From Flavobacterium sp. Root935 (lineage in GTDB: Bacteria; Bacteroidota; Bacteroidia; Flavobacteriales; Flavobacteriaceae): DNA of 64,000 nt. A program made the translations under genes and the position numbers. Shown here piece by piece: positions 42,753-52,398 of this stretch (positions are counted from its first letter, which is position 1; each line of letters starts with the position of its first letter). The notes below the pieces were generated by a model that was not told where the DNA came from, made no database searches, and worked only from the letters and a program-made list of their open reading frames with translations. Location of the stretch: positions 245,614-309,613 of the forward strand of contig NZ_LMJL01000007.1 of the NCBI RefSeq assembly GCF_001429295.1, written 5' to 3'.

Positions 42753-43031
42753 GGTTTTAAAGTTTAAATATTTTTAATACTTCAAAAGTAAAATGGGTTG
42801 GTGACAACAGTTTGTCAGCAGGAAAAAATATTTTTAAAAATATTCTATTATTCATTCTTTAACCATACAATGAGATTCATCAATTGTTTATTTTTTTCGA
42901 ATTTAACAAAAATTAAAATTATCACACATTTTTGTTCAATCACTCACAAATAACCATAAAATACTGACAATCAAAAATTTATAAAGAAATAATTTCGTAA
43001 CTTTAATAACCGAACAAATAGAATATGAATT

Positions 43032-46000
43032 ATGAGATATGCTCTACTTCTACTTTTATTATTGTATTCGACCCTATCTTCATCACAAGGAATCGTAGTC
43101 GACACTACAACTTTGGGCATACCTGAACTGGTACGAGCAGAATTAATGCAAAATGGCTGTTCAAACGAAAGTAATTTTAAATTCTCGTCACATCAAGGTA
43201 TCGGTAAATTCACAAGCACAAATCCAAACTTTCCTATTTCAAGCGGAATCATTATAAGAAACGGAATCGCCAAATATACAGAAGGATCATACAGCGGTAC
43301 TAATGAAAGCAGCCAGCTGAACAATGCTACTGATAGTGATCTACAGATTATCAGCGATAATAACGGACAAGTTGTACCTGTAACAGATGTCAGTTTTCTT
43401 CAATTTGATTTTACACCGCTGTCAAGTAATTTCAGTTTTGATTTTCTTTTTGCGTCCAATGAATATGGTGAATTTCAATGCGGATTCAGTGACGTTTTTG
43501 CTTTCATACTGACTGATTTAACAACGGGAATTTCAACAAATCTTGCCGTTCTGCCGGGAACAAATACTCCAGTTTCAGTTAAAAACATTAGAGATCAGCA
43601 GTATAATTCGTCGTGTTTATCTGCCAATGCTAATTTATTTGATCGTTATAATGTTGCGAATCCATCTCAGTCGTCCATCAATATGAGAGGTGAGACGAAA
43701 GTTTTAACGGCTTCTTCAACGGTGATTCCAAACAGAACTTATCGCATAAAACTTGCTATTGGCGATTACAACGACAGTAATTATGATTCGGCAGTTTTTA
43801 TAAAAGGCGGCAGTTTTATGACAACAATGGATTTAGGCCCCGACAGAACACTTTGTCAAGGTGAAAAAATTACAATCAAATCCGATCTTGCAGAAAATTT
43901 TGCTTATACATGGACATTAAATGGAACGGTAATTCCTAATGAAACCACGAATTCTTTGACAGTCAATAAAGCAGGAACGTATGGAGTTACGGCAACACTT
44001 TCTGGTTGTGTGGTTAAAGACGAAGTTGTAGTTAACGAGTTAATTATTAAAACTCCCCAAAACTTAACGGCCTGTTACAGTGCAACTGGTTCTTATCAAT
44101 ATGATTTAACCCAGAATAATCTAACTTCATTAGGTATTGATCCGGCTAAACACACTATTTATTATTTTGATTCCTTAGCTTCTGCCAATGCGAACGGACC
44201 AATGATACCAGAAAATCAATTAAAATCTTTTATAAGTTCTGGTAACCAAACCATATACATAAAAGTGGTGCCTGTTTATGACAAAACCTTTTTTTGCAAC
44301 AATATAATTTCATTTAATTTATTGACAACCGCTCCAATCAATGTTGTAAAACCACCCGACTTAAAGGTCTGCGATAATATTTCTAAAAATATAACTGTTG
44401 ATTTAACTACTCAGGAACCAATCATTCTAAACGGATTAAATGTTTCCGAATATAGAATTAGGTATTATAACAGCGAAATAGACGCTAACAATGCCAGAAA
44501 TAATATTGCCGAACCGAAAACATTTACTACGTCTACTCAATCTTCGACAACTATCTGGGTACGAATTGAAAATATTGCGAACTCGGTTTGTTACACAACA
44601 GTCAGTTTCAGTATACTTATTAACCCGCTGCCGCCAGTAGATACTATTCCGAATGTTATTGCCTGTAACAGCTATACATTGCCGCCAATTTCAAACGGTA
44701 CATATAATACAGCTCCAAATGGAACGGGAACTAAATTAAATGCTGGAGATGTTATTACGAAAGGAGGCCGTTACTATATTTATCAAGGTCCCACGACAAA
44801 TAACTGTACCAATGAGACCAGCTTTAATGTAACCCTAATCTATGAAATTGGTTTTAAAAAAGAAGCATGCGGTCAATATGTTGTTCCACAGTTACCTGCG
44901 GGTGGTTTTTTCACTCAGCCAGAAGGACAAGGAAATGCTATTCCAGAAGGCACTGTATTTACAAGCAGTCAGACTATTTATTATTATGCGGTAATTAATG
45001 GAGCGGTGTGTCGCGACATAGCGGTACCTTTTACAGTCTATCCTTTACCCGCAATAGATAAACCTGCCAATGTAGTAACTTGCGATTCATACACATTACC
45101 AGTCTTGGCAAACGGAAATTACTTTACATTATCAGGAGGTTTAGGAAGAGCCCTAAAGGCGGGAGACCAAATAACTTCGAGTCAAACAATATTTGTTTTT
45201 GCAAATGACGGGAGATGTACCGATGAACATTCTTTTAAAATCGATATTGTCAATTCTCCAATTTTTGTTCCTATTTCGCAATGCGGAAGTTTTACGCTGC
45301 CTCCCGTTGCCATTGGCGGTTATTACGAAAATCCTGGTGGTCAGGGAAAAAACATTCCAGCTGGAACTGTTATTACCAGTTCGCAAACCGTATATTATTA
45401 TGCTGCTACTACAACTTCGCCCAACTGTACAGAAAATCTCAAATATGTTATTACTATAAAACCGCTTCCATTAGTAGATACTCCTGCCAACAGACTCGAA
45501 TGTGCAAGATATGTTTTGCCTCCATTGACAAATGGTAACTATTTTACAAAAACCAATGGTGGAGGTACCGCATTAAAAGCAGGCGATATTATTACCTCAA
45601 CACAAACTATCTATGTTTTTTCGGTAGGGCCTGAATGTACAAATGAGCATAGTTTTACTATCGAAATCAGACCTCTTCCTCTTGTTGATAGTTTTACTGA
45701 TGTAGTTACCTGCACCGATTTTAAACTTCCGAAACTAAAAAATGGAAAATATTATACAGCCACGGGAGGACCAAATGGTTTGGGAACCCAGATTGCTGAA
45801 GGAACGGCTATTAACACAACACAAACCATTTATATTTATAACGAATGGCCCAATTTTACATCTTGCAGTAATGAAACGTTTTTCAAAGTTAATTACAACG
45901 GAATTGATGTTGGCAGTTTCAGCAATATAAATGTTTGCGACAGTTATACATTGCCTCCGTTACAATTGGGAAACTATTATGCACAGCCAGGAGGAAAAGG

Positions 46001-47084
46001 CGCTGTTATTTCGGTTGGAACTATTTTAACAACCTCGCAGACTGTTTATGTATATGCTGTTAGCGGTACACGTCTGACCTGCGTTAGTGAGAAAAATTTT
46101 TCAGTTACGATTTCCCAAACTCCTGTATTGGCCAGCACTCCTGATGTTGCCATTTGCGAAAGTTATACTTTGCCTCCTTTAACTTTGGGAAATTATTACA
46201 GCGAACCCAACACTGGGGGAACTCAATATGCGGCAGGACAAAAAATAAGTACGAGTCAAAAAATGTATATCTACGCAGCCTCTGCCACAAATTCCAGCTG
46301 TTTTGCTCAGGATGATTTTTATATTACCATTTATCCGTTAAAAAATTTCTCTGTACAGAACGGAGTCATTTGTGTTGATTATCAAACGGGAACATTACAG
46401 CATTCAGCACAATTGAATTCAGGAATCACTTCAACCGATTATACTGTAGGGTGGTATTTTAACGGAAATAAAGTAGGCACAGGACCAACTTATACCGCTA
46501 TTCAGGACGGAACGTATACCGTTGTACCCGTTAAAAACATACCCGATGTTGGTAACGACTGCGGTTATAATCCAGCTACTGTAATTGTCGAAAAATCCAG
46601 TCCGGCAATTGCAACCGTAACCGTGTCAGATGAATTTGAAGATAATATTGATATCATTGTAAACCTCACTAACGGTTTCGGAACTTATGAATATCAGCTG
46701 GACGATGGTGATTTTCAAACCAGCAATATATTTCAGAATGTTGACTCGGGAGAGCACGCTATTACAATAAGAGACATAAAAGCCAATTGTGACAACCTTA
46801 TTTTATTTGCCAAAGTGCTTAAATATCCTAAATTTTTTACCCCAAACAACGATGGGTACAATGACACTTGGAATATCCCAGATCTCGCTTATCAGCCAGA
46901 GGCGGTCATCACGATTTACGACCGTTATGGCAAATTACTAAAAATGATTAAGCCGTCTGGTGCTGGCTGGGATGGTAATTTTGACGGCAGTCCGCTTCCT
47001 TCTTCTGATTATTGGTTTCGGGTTACTTATACACAAAATGGTATGATTCAAGAATTCAAAGCTCATTTTAGCATGAAACGATAA
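43032..47084 (+). CDS. Large T9SS surface protein: choice-of-anchor L, eight repeats, type B sorting domain
   Basis: A secreted 1350-residue protein. The signal peptide ends near SSSQG (residue 19). Residues 20-270 form a choice-of-anchor L domain (FDFTPLSSNFSFDFLFASNE, IGDYNDSNYDSAVFIKGG). An Ig-like domain (about 275-340) and two further beta domains (to about 530) follow. Eight repeats of about 71 residues run to about 1103. The C-terminus is the gliding-motility-associated (CHU_C, T9SS type B) domain, starting at KFFTPNNDGYNDTWNIPD. It is exported by T9SS and attached to the surface, probably as an adhesin. It stands alone; its ligand is unknown. Confidence 0.92.
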   Translation: MRYALLLLLLLYSTLSSSQGIVVDTTTLGIPELVRAELMQNGCSNESNFKFSSHQGIGKFTSTNPNFPISSGIIIRNGIAKYTEGSYSGTNESSQLNNATDSDLQIISDNNGQVVPVTDVSFLQFDFTPLSSNFSFDFLFASNEYGEFQCGFSDVFAFILTDLTTGISTNLAVLPGTNTPVSVKNIRDQQYNSSCLSANANLFDRYNVANPSQSSINMRGETKVLTASSTVIPNRTYRIKLAIGDYNDSNYDSAVFIKGGSFMTTMDLGPDRTLCQGEKITIKSDLAENFAYTWTLNGTVIPNETTNSLTVNKAGTYGVTATLSGCVVKDEVVVNELIIKTPQNLTACYSATGSYQYDLTQNNLTSLGIDPAKHTIYYFDSLASANANGPMIPENQLKSFISSGNQTIYIKVVPVYDKTFFCNNIISFNLLTTAPINVVKPPDLKVCDNISKNITVDLTTQEPIILNGLNVSEYRIRYYNSEIDANNARNNIAEPKTFTTSTQSSTTIWVRIENIANSVCYTTVSFSILINPLPPVDTIPNVIACNSYTLPPISNGTYNTAPNGTGTKLNAGDVITKGGRYYIYQGPTTNNCTNETSFNVTLIYEIGFKKEACGQYVVPQLPAGGFFTQPEGQGNAIPEGTVFTSSQTIYYYAVINGAVCRDIAVPFTVYPLPAIDKPANVVTCDSYTLPVLANGNYFTLSGGLGRALKAGDQITSSQTIFVFANDGRCTDEHSFKIDIVNSPIFVPISQCGSFTLPPVAIGGYYENPGGQGKNIPAGTVITSSQTVYYYAATTTSPNCTENLKYVITIKPLPLVDTPANRLECARYVLPPLTNGNYFTKTNGGGTALKAGDIITSTQTIYVFSVGPECTNEHSFTIEIRPLPLVDSFTDVVTCTDFKLPKLKNGKYYTATGGPNGLGTQIAEGTAINTTQTIYIYNEWPNFTSCSNETFFKVNYNGIDVGSFSNINVCDSYTLPPLQLGNYYAQPGGKGAVISVGTILTTSQTVYVYAVSGTRLTCVSEKNFSVTISQTPVLASTPDVAICESYTLPPLTLGNYYSEPNTGGTQYAAGQKISTSQKMYIYAASATNSSCFAQDDFYITIYPLKNFSVQNGVICVDYQTGTLQHSAQLNSGITSTDYTVGWYFNGNKVGTGPTYTAIQDGTYTVVPVKNIPDVGNDCGYNPATVIVEKSSPAIATVTVSDEFEDNIDIIVNLTNGFGTYEYQLDDGDFQTSNIFQNVDSGEHAITIRDIKANCDNLILFAKVLKYPKFFTPNNDGYNDTWNIPDLAYQPEAVITIYDRYGKLLKMIKPSGAGWDGNFDGSPLPSSDYWFRVTYTQNGMIQEFKAHFSMKR
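44634..46340 (+). repeat. Eight coding repeats of about 71 residues in the T9SS surface protein
   Basis: Each unit opens with C-x2-Y/F-x-LP-x-L, then G-x-Y/F-F/Y, a Gly-rich turn, AG or EGT, SQTIY/VYxYA, and a second Cys before an F-x-V/I-x-I strand. Openings seen include CNSYTLPPI, CGQYVVPQL, CDSYTLPVL, CGSFTLPPV, CARYVLPPL, CTDFKLPKL, CDSYTLPPL and CESYTLPPL. The paired Cys could form one disulfide per unit. DNA identity between units is only moderate, so the array is old. Confidence 0.85.
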
Positions 47085-47136
47085 TTACTGGAAAGAGAAA
47101 AAAACTTCGTTTATAGTTATTAAGCCCTCAACTTTG

Positions 47137-47144
47137 TACCTTTG
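47137..47144 (+). promoter_or_regulatory. -7 box candidate for thiL
   Basis: TACCTTTG, fitting TAnnTTTG, inside a repeated ACTTTGTACCTTTGCAACTT phrase common in this genome's leaders; 29 bases before the start. No clear -33. Confidence 0.4.
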
Positions 47145-47173
47145 CAACTTAAAAACCTTTGTACCTTAAAAAA

Positions 47174-48220
47174 ATGATTGAAGATAAAAATCAACAAAGA
47201 ACTAGTATAGCTCAATTGGGCGAATTTGGCTTAATTGAACATTTAACCAAAAATTTTGATGTTACTCAGGAATCAACATTAAAGAGTATAGGCGACGATG
47301 CAGCTGTTCTTGATTTTAAAGACAAAAAAGTTGTAGTTTCGACCGATTTATTAATAGAAGGCGTTCACTTTGATTTGGCTTACATGCCTTTAAAACATTT
47401 AGGTTACAAATCTGTTGTGGTAAATGTTTCTGACATTTGCGCCATGAATGCAAAACCAACTCAAATTACAGTTTCTGTGGCGGTTTCAAATCGTTTTCCA
47501 CTTGAAGCTCTAGAAGAGTTGTTTGCTGGAATTACACATGCTGCAAAAGAATATAAAGTGGATGTTATTGGAGGTGATACAACCTCATCTCAAAAAGGTT
47601 TAATTATCAGTATCACTGCAATTGGCGAAGCTGATGAAAACGAATTGGTTTACAGAAATGGAGCTAAACAAACCGATTTACTGGTTGTAACGGGAGATCT
47701 TGGTGCCGCTTATATGGGACTTCAGGTTTTGGAACGTGAAAAACAGGTTTTCCAGGTTAATCCAAACAATCAGCCAGATTTAGATCCGTACACTTATTTA
47801 GTGGAGCGTCAGTTAAAACCAGAAGCCCGAAAAGATGTTCGAACACTGCTCCATGCTTTAGATATTAAACCAACTGCTATGATCGATATTTCGGATGGGC
47901 TTTCGTCTGAGATTATTCATATTTGTAAACAATCAAAAGTAGGATGTAATTTATATGAAGATAAACTGCCGCTAGATCCTCAGTTTATTTCTACCTGCGA
48001 AGAATTTAATATCGACAGCACAACTGTTGCTATAAATGGCGGTGAAGATTATGAACTTTTATTTACAATTGATATTAATGACTTTGACAAAATAAAAGGA
48101 AACCCGAATTTCTCTGTTATCGGACATATGACGGAGGAAAATGAAGGAATACATCTTGTAACTCGTGCCAATACCAAAATCCCTTTAAAAGCGCGCGGAT
48201 GGGATGCTTTGACCGAATAA
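47174..48220 (+). CDS. thiL: Thiamine-monophosphate kinase
   Basis: Phosphorylates thiamine monophosphate to the active pyrophosphate form with ATP. About 348 residues from the ATG at 47174. The N-terminal domain has IGDDAAVLDFKDKKVVVSTD, which binds Mg-ATP, and LIEGVHFDL. VGGDTT-like DVIGGDTTSS and the C-terminal MIDISDGLSSEIIHIC and INGGEDYELLF are the other family blocks. The earlier in-frame start at 47159 is a TTG-like position within the leader repeat and less likely. I see no thiamine-pyrophosphate riboswitch upstream. Confidence 0.95.
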   Translation: MIEDKNQQRTSIAQLGEFGLIEHLTKNFDVTQESTLKSIGDDAAVLDFKDKKVVVSTDLLIEGVHFDLAYMPLKHLGYKSVVVNVSDICAMNAKPTQITVSVAVSNRFPLEALEELFAGITHAAKEYKVDVIGGDTTSSQKGLIISITAIGEADENELVYRNGAKQTDLLVVTGDLGAAYMGLQVLEREKQVFQVNPNNQPDLDPYTYLVERQLKPEARKDVRTLLHALDIKPTAMIDISDGLSSEIIHICKQSKVGCNLYEDKLPLDPQFISTCEEFNIDSTTVAINGGEDYELLFTIDINDFDKIKGNPNFSVIGHMTEENEGIHLVTRANTKIPLKARGWDALTE

Positions 48221-48240
48221 ATTTTTGAAAAATTCCAAAT

Positions 48241-48297
48241 AAAAAATTCCAAATTCCACTACCGATCAACATAATGGGATTTGGAATTTTTTATTTT
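48241..48297. terminator. Bidirectional terminator, thiL / response regulator
   Basis: AAAAAATTCCAAATTCC pairs with GGATTTGGAATTTTTT around a loop of about 18 bases, with T-rich flank on each strand. Confidence 0.85.
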
Positions 48298-48312
48298 TGG
48301 AATTTCATTTTT

Positions 48313-49011
48313 TTAGAAAAGCCCTTTGCTTCTAGCTTCTTTAATCAAATCTTCGTCAGATCCGCTTCTAATTTTGAGCAGTTCTTTCAGATGTTTTTTT
48401 CTTTTTTCAATTGCATTTAAAGAGATTGGAATATTTTGAAGCATCTCATTAATACTCGCTCCTTTTGATAAATGAACTAATATCTGTTTATCATACTGAT
48501 CAATTTCGATAGCATTATGAGTCGATTGATTCAGCATTTTAACGACCGATTGACTGTAATATTTTTCGCTCTTCATTACTTTATCAAATGCCAAAAGCAA
48601 TTCTTCAAAAGTAAGGTCGTTTTTAATTATTAGACCATTGGGCTGAATTGTTCTAATAATTGTTTTAATTTTTAGAAGTTCAGTATACATCGTAAGCAGA
48701 ACAATCTTGCAAGAAGGCATTTTGTTTAAAATCAGTTTCGCCAGATCTTCGCCCGAAAAAATTTCTTTTTCTTCATAAGCCGGCATGCTGATATCTAAAA
48801 AAGCAATATCAAATGCAGGCGTGTCATTACTTTCAATTATATCATAAGCTGATCGACAATCATGTGCTTGTGAAATTAAAAATTCATATTGTTTTGGTTT
48901 GTAACGCGTTATTGCATTTTTGTATCCTTCAATAATAAATGGATGATCATCTACTATTAGAATATTTTTTTGAACCAATTCCGGAACTGGAGCTGTTAAA
49001 TCAAATGTCAT
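48313..49011 (-). CDS. Response regulator with LuxR-like output domain
   Basis: The 232-residue product has a receiver domain (about 15-140): ILIVDDHPFIIEGY has the acidic pocket, AFLDISMP the phospho-acceptor Asp, and VLLTMYTE and GLIIKNDL the Thr and Lys positions. The C-terminal helix-turn-helix (about 165-225) is LuxR-like but short on consensus (LSKGASINEMLQNIPISLNA, then IEKRKKHL). Its start overlaps the histidine kinase stop by 11 bp, so the two form a coupled pair. It should be phosphorylated by that kinase. Targets are not visible; the small exported-peptide gene upstream of the kinase is a candidate. Confidence 0.9.
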   Translation of the reverse strand: MTFDLTAPVPELVQKNILIVDDHPFIIEGYKNAITRYKPKQYEFLISQAHDCRSAYDIIESNDTPAFDIAFLDISMPAYEEKEIFSGEDLAKLILNKMPSCKIVLLTMYTELLKIKTIIRTIQPNGLIIKNDLTFEELLLAFDKVMKSEKYYSQSVVKMLNQSTHNAIEIDQYDKQILVHLSKGASINEMLQNIPISLNAIEKRKKHLKELLKIRSGSDEDLIKEARSKGLF

Positions 49012-51058
49012 TATATTGCAGGTTATTATTTGGATCTATTGGGATTTTTACAATAAGGACGGTTCCTTCCGATTTGGCAGATTTTATGGTAACTGTCCCC
49101 TTACATTCTGTTGCTCTATATTCTATATTATGCAAACCAATTCCATTTTTGGTTTTTTTAGTATTAAATCCGACTCCATCATCTGCGATAGTTAAAATCA
49201 AATTATCATTTTCAATTTCAAACTCCACTTTAATAATATCTGCCTTTGCATATTTATTACAATTTTGAAGTCCTTCTTGAATTATTCGGTATAAATTGAT
49301 TTTGACAATATTGCTTATTAATTCCCATTTGATATTAGGATCAAAAGAAGTTATCAATTTTGAGCTATACGTATTTCTCTGATCTTCAAATAGTTTATTT
49401 AGGATAGCAACAAAATTATTAATTAATTCTGATTTTTCCCTATTCAAATCATGAGAAATTTCTCGAATATCCTGTTCAATATTTTTAAGTTCTGCTAAAT
49501 ACTTTTTTCTTTTAGACGCCGCTTCAACTTCATCAACCTTATCCAAACTGTCCAAACTAATTCTAATTCCAAACATACGGCCTAAAACCCCATCATGTAA
49601 TTCCTGCGCAACTTTTTTCTTTTCCTTAATTCTAGTCAGCTCAATTTCATTTTGCTGTGAGATCATCATATTATAAATGTCTTCATTCGCAATCTGCTGC
49701 TGCTGTTTAAAAATTAATTCACGGTTTTTAGCCTGCTGTGTTTTATAAACGTAAAAAAACAATCCGAGCAATGTACAAATACTAAAGACATAAACCAAGG
49801 TTTTATTTTTTTCTTGAAGATTGGAGTTTTGGTCTTTTATCTCGTTGGTTTCGTATTCGATACGAGAGAATTTTTCTCCCATCTTACGCTCTGCTTTCAA
49901 CATCTGATCGTTAAGTCGAATGTACTCTTTAGAATAAATGGATGCATTTTTAGGATCAACGACTGCAGTTTGTTTAAGAGCCTCTAGTGTATTGACAAAC
50001 TTGGTAGTTGTGCGGGAAAGTATCAAAGCCTGTTTGGATAAATCTAATGCTTTAGCAGTGTCTTTATGGAAAGCAAAATATTCAGACAAATGAATTTTAC
50101 AGGACACTACACCAGAAACTAAATCAAGACTATCTCTAATTTTAAGTGATTCATAAAACAGGTTTGGCAATTGTTCCGAATCATTCAATTTGAATTTAGT
50201 ATACCCTAGATTATCAAGCAAAATTGCATATAAACTAGCTCTGTCTTCAAAAAGATTTTTCTGTTTCAATGCATCTTCGAAGAAGCTTTTAGCCTGTTTA
50301 TAATTGCCCATATTCATATATATGAAACCAATGTTATTTAATGAGGCCGCTTTATATTGAAGTTCTGCTGGTATAGTTTTATCTTGGAGAATCTCTAATG
50401 CGCTATTCTGAAACTCTAAAGCCTTTTTATATTCTTCCCTTTCATTGTATAATACTCCCAATAAATTGTAACTCTCATATAAAAGCTCATTTACATTCTT
50501 CTGCTTTTTCAAAATACTTAAAGTCTTAAAAACGGCTATTTCGCTTTCAAAAAAATCACCTTCATTGTATTGTAAATTAGCTTTATTTAAAAATGTTTTC
50601 GCCAAATTTAATTGATCGTTTATTTTTAAATAAGTTTTCTCCGCTTTATAATAATTCATAAAAGCACTATCAGAAATAGATTGAGATAAATAATAATCTC
50701 CTAAGTACGTATAGGCCTTAGCCATATTTACTGAATCTTTTGATTTTTCTGAGCGTTCAAGAATTAACTTTGTAGTATTGAAATACGCTTTCCAATCACT
50801 CATATTATAATAACGATTGGCAACCTTGAAGAGATTTACTTTATTAAGTGAGTCATCTTTCTGACTTAAAATTATATTTAGTGCCTTAAGATTATAATTT
50901 TGTTTGAATTTAAGAGGAATATTATTCTCGTTTGCCAGAGAAAGATAGACAGGAAGACTATCTATTGAAGAAATTGCATCATCATTTGAACCTGTTTTAT
51001 TGGTACATCCCAACAAAACTAAGAGTATTATCAATGTTATTTTACTTATTTCTTTCAA
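49001..51058 (-). CDS. TPR-containing sensor histidine kinase (lipoprotein-type N-terminus)
   Basis: The product has 685 residues. The N-terminus LIILLVLLGCTNK looks like a lipoprotein signal (Cys near 17), placing the sensor in the periplasm. TPR-like repeats (about 80-360, for example YLGDYYLSQSISDSAFMNYY and NNIGFIYMNMGNYKQAKSFF) are followed by a transmembrane segment (about 405-425, VYVFSICTLLGLFFYVY). The HisKA_3 phospho-acceptor is ELHDGVLGRMFGIR (His near 486). The HATPase shows LYRIIQEGLQNCNKYAKA and IADDGVGFNTKKTKNGIGL. It is paired with the overlapping response regulator gene. Both a lipid anchor and a membrane helix in one kinase is typical of Bacteroidota. Signal unknown. Confidence 0.9.
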   Translation of the reverse strand: MKEISKITLIILLVLLGCTNKTGSNDDAISSIDSLPVYLSLANENNIPLKFKQNYNLKALNIILSQKDDSLNKVNLFKVANRYYNMSDWKAYFNTTKLILERSEKSKDSVNMAKAYTYLGDYYLSQSISDSAFMNYYKAEKTYLKINDQLNLAKTFLNKANLQYNEGDFFESEIAVFKTLSILKKQKNVNELLYESYNLLGVLYNEREEYKKALEFQNSALEILQDKTIPAELQYKAASLNNIGFIYMNMGNYKQAKSFFEDALKQKNLFEDRASLYAILLDNLGYTKFKLNDSEQLPNLFYESLKIRDSLDLVSGVVSCKIHLSEYFAFHKDTAKALDLSKQALILSRTTTKFVNTLEALKQTAVVDPKNASIYSKEYIRLNDQMLKAERKMGEKFSRIEYETNEIKDQNSNLQEKNKTLVYVFSICTLLGLFFYVYKTQQAKNRELIFKQQQQIANEDIYNMMISQQNEIELTRIKEKKKVAQELHDGVLGRMFGIRISLDSLDKVDEVEAASKRKKYLAELKNIEQDIREISHDLNREKSELINNFVAILNKLFEDQRNTYSSKLITSFDPNIKWELISNIVKINLYRIIQEGLQNCNKYAKADIIKVEFEIENDNLILTIADDGVGFNTKKTKNGIGLHNIEYRATECKGTVTIKSAKSEGTVLIVKIPIDPNNNLQYNDI

Positions 51059-51100
51059 TTGTATTTTTGAGTTTTACCAAAAATACTAAAACTTTAGACA

Positions 51101-51130
51101 CAAAAAAAAGCTGCCAATCCTGGCAGCTTT
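51101..51130 (-). terminator. Terminator of the small exported-peptide gene
   Basis: AAAGCTGCCA (51107-51116) pairs with TGGCAGCTTT (51121-51130), loop of 4; on the minus strand an eight-T run follows. It separates the small gene from the kinase gene. Confidence 0.85.
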
Positions 51131-51152
51131 AAATATTTATTTTGAATGTAGC

Positions 51153-51404
51153 TTAATCTACTTTTTTATCATTTCCAACAGATTGATTTACACTAGCAAA
51201 ATTTAAATTTCTAGTTTTAGATGATTCAGTATTCAAAGCAAAACGATCTGGTTTTTTAAGTACTCCACCTGCTGCACCACCATCAATAGGCAAATTAATA
51301 ATAGTATCTTTAACTGCTAAATAAGTTTGAGTTTCTGGTTTAGCAAAAGAAGCAATTGCCATTACTAAAGAGAATAATCCGATTGTCAACGCTGTTTTTT
51401 TCAT
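51153..51404 (-). CDS. Small exported protein of unknown function (83 aa)
   Basis: An 83-residue product with a signal peptide (TALTIGLFSLVMAIASFA, cleavage near residue 21-23). The mature part of about 60 residues is polar, has no Cys and contains INLPIDGGAAGGVLKKPDRF, a glycine-rich middle. It has its own terminator and lies between a kinase/regulator pair and a LytTR regulator gene, all on the minus strand. That position invites the idea of a signal or a target of these systems, but nothing in the sequence proves it. I recognise no family. Confidence 0.7.
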   Translation of the reverse strand: MKKTALTIGLFSLVMAIASFAKPETQTYLAVKDTIINLPIDGGAAGGVLKKPDRFALNTESSKTRNLNFASVNQSVGNDKKVD

Positions 51405-51579
51405 GACCTGAGGTTTTTTAATGTTTGTCTAATTTTTGGAGAATGAATCACAATTGCTGTGAATCAGAGTGTAAAACTAACACCAGAATCGAAAAAAATT
51501 TATATAAAAAATTGAGTTTGTGGTAGATCATACCCAATTGATAGTCAACGGATAGCAAATCTGTGTAAACATCTGGTTT

Positions 51580-52398
51580 TTAGATTTCTAAGTAATTTCC
51601 TGCAGCAAAATCAGCAATTATCAAGTCGACATTTGCTTTGTATGTTTTAGAAAAAGGAATCTTTTTGGAAGAGTTTTTTATGTAACAGATTGAGTTTCCG
51701 CTATGAATTCTCGAAATGTAATTTCTATTAATTACATAACTATTATGAATACGAATAAAAGGATACGTTAAAACACTTTCAAAATGCTTTAACGTTTTAA
51801 ATGCTGTAATCATTTCGCCAGTATTCAAATAAATATCGGTCGAATTATTATCAGCCTGAAAGTAACAGATGTCAGCTGCGTTTAAATATCGATAATCTCC
51901 ATAAGATTTAATACAAATCGTTAATGGCTTTTCAACGTTTTGAGGAATCGTTACATTATTTACATTGTCAATTACAATAGAAGTTGGTTCTTCTATAAAA
52001 GGCGGAGTTTTTGACTCTAAATTTGCTTTTTTAAGCTTCAAAACTGTCTTTAGGAGGTCTAGGTGGGCAACAGGTTTTAAAAGATAATCGAATACATTAT
52101 ATTGAATGGCTTCAAAAGCCTTGTCTTTTTGATTAGTGGTAACGATAATTTTGGGAATTTCTTGAAAAAATCGATGCAGCTCGCTGATAAAAGCAAGAGA
52201 TAATTGGCTTGATAAATCTTTAGGTTCAATTTCTAGGAAAACCAAAGCAGGTTTATTTTCTAAAATCAAATTTAAACCATCTTGAAAATTTGACGCCGAT
52301 GCGGTAAAAGATAATTCTGAAAAACCTGCAGCGGTTGTTTTGGTTTTCAACACACTTTCAGCATCATCGTCAATTATGATATACGAATACTTCTTCAA
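51580..52398 (-). CDS. LytTR-family response regulator with Glu at the phospho-acceptor site
   Basis: The product has 272 residues. The receiver domain (about 1-125) keeps the acidic triad (YIIIDDDAES) and the Thr and Lys (IIVTTNQKD, DYLLKPV). The phospho-acceptor block reads VFLEIEPKD where VFLDIEMP is normal, so Asp is replaced by Glu at residue 56. The C-terminal LytTR DNA-binding domain (about 165-265) is standard: RYLNAADICYFQADNNSTDI, KTLKHFESVL, FIRIHNSYVINRNYISRI. Glu often mimics phosphorylation, so it may be permanently active or respond to another signal. No LytS-type kinase is adjacent. Confidence 0.9.
   Translation of the reverse strand: MKKYSYIIIDDDAESVLKTKTTAAGFSELSFTASASNFQDGLNLILENKPALVFLEIEPKDLSSQLSLAFISELHRFFQEIPKIIVTTNQKDKAFEAIQYNVFDYLLKPVAHLDLLKTVLKLKKANLESKTPPFIEEPTSIVIDNVNNVTIPQNVEKPLTICIKSYGDYRYLNAADICYFQADNNSTDIYLNTGEMITAFKTLKHFESVLTYPFIRIHNSYVINRNYISRIHSGNSICYIKNSSKKIPFSKTYKANVDLIIADFAAGNYLEI

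Noticed and set aside
47085..47173. Thiamine-pyrophosphate, FMN or biotin control RNA upstream of thiL, ribF or bioB
   Set aside because: The leaders are short and lack the conserved riboswitch cores or a BirA-type palindrome.
49001..49011. Overlap of regulator and kinase genes as a frameshift fusion
   Set aside because: Both proteins are complete at their ends; an 11-bp overlap is ordinary translational coupling.
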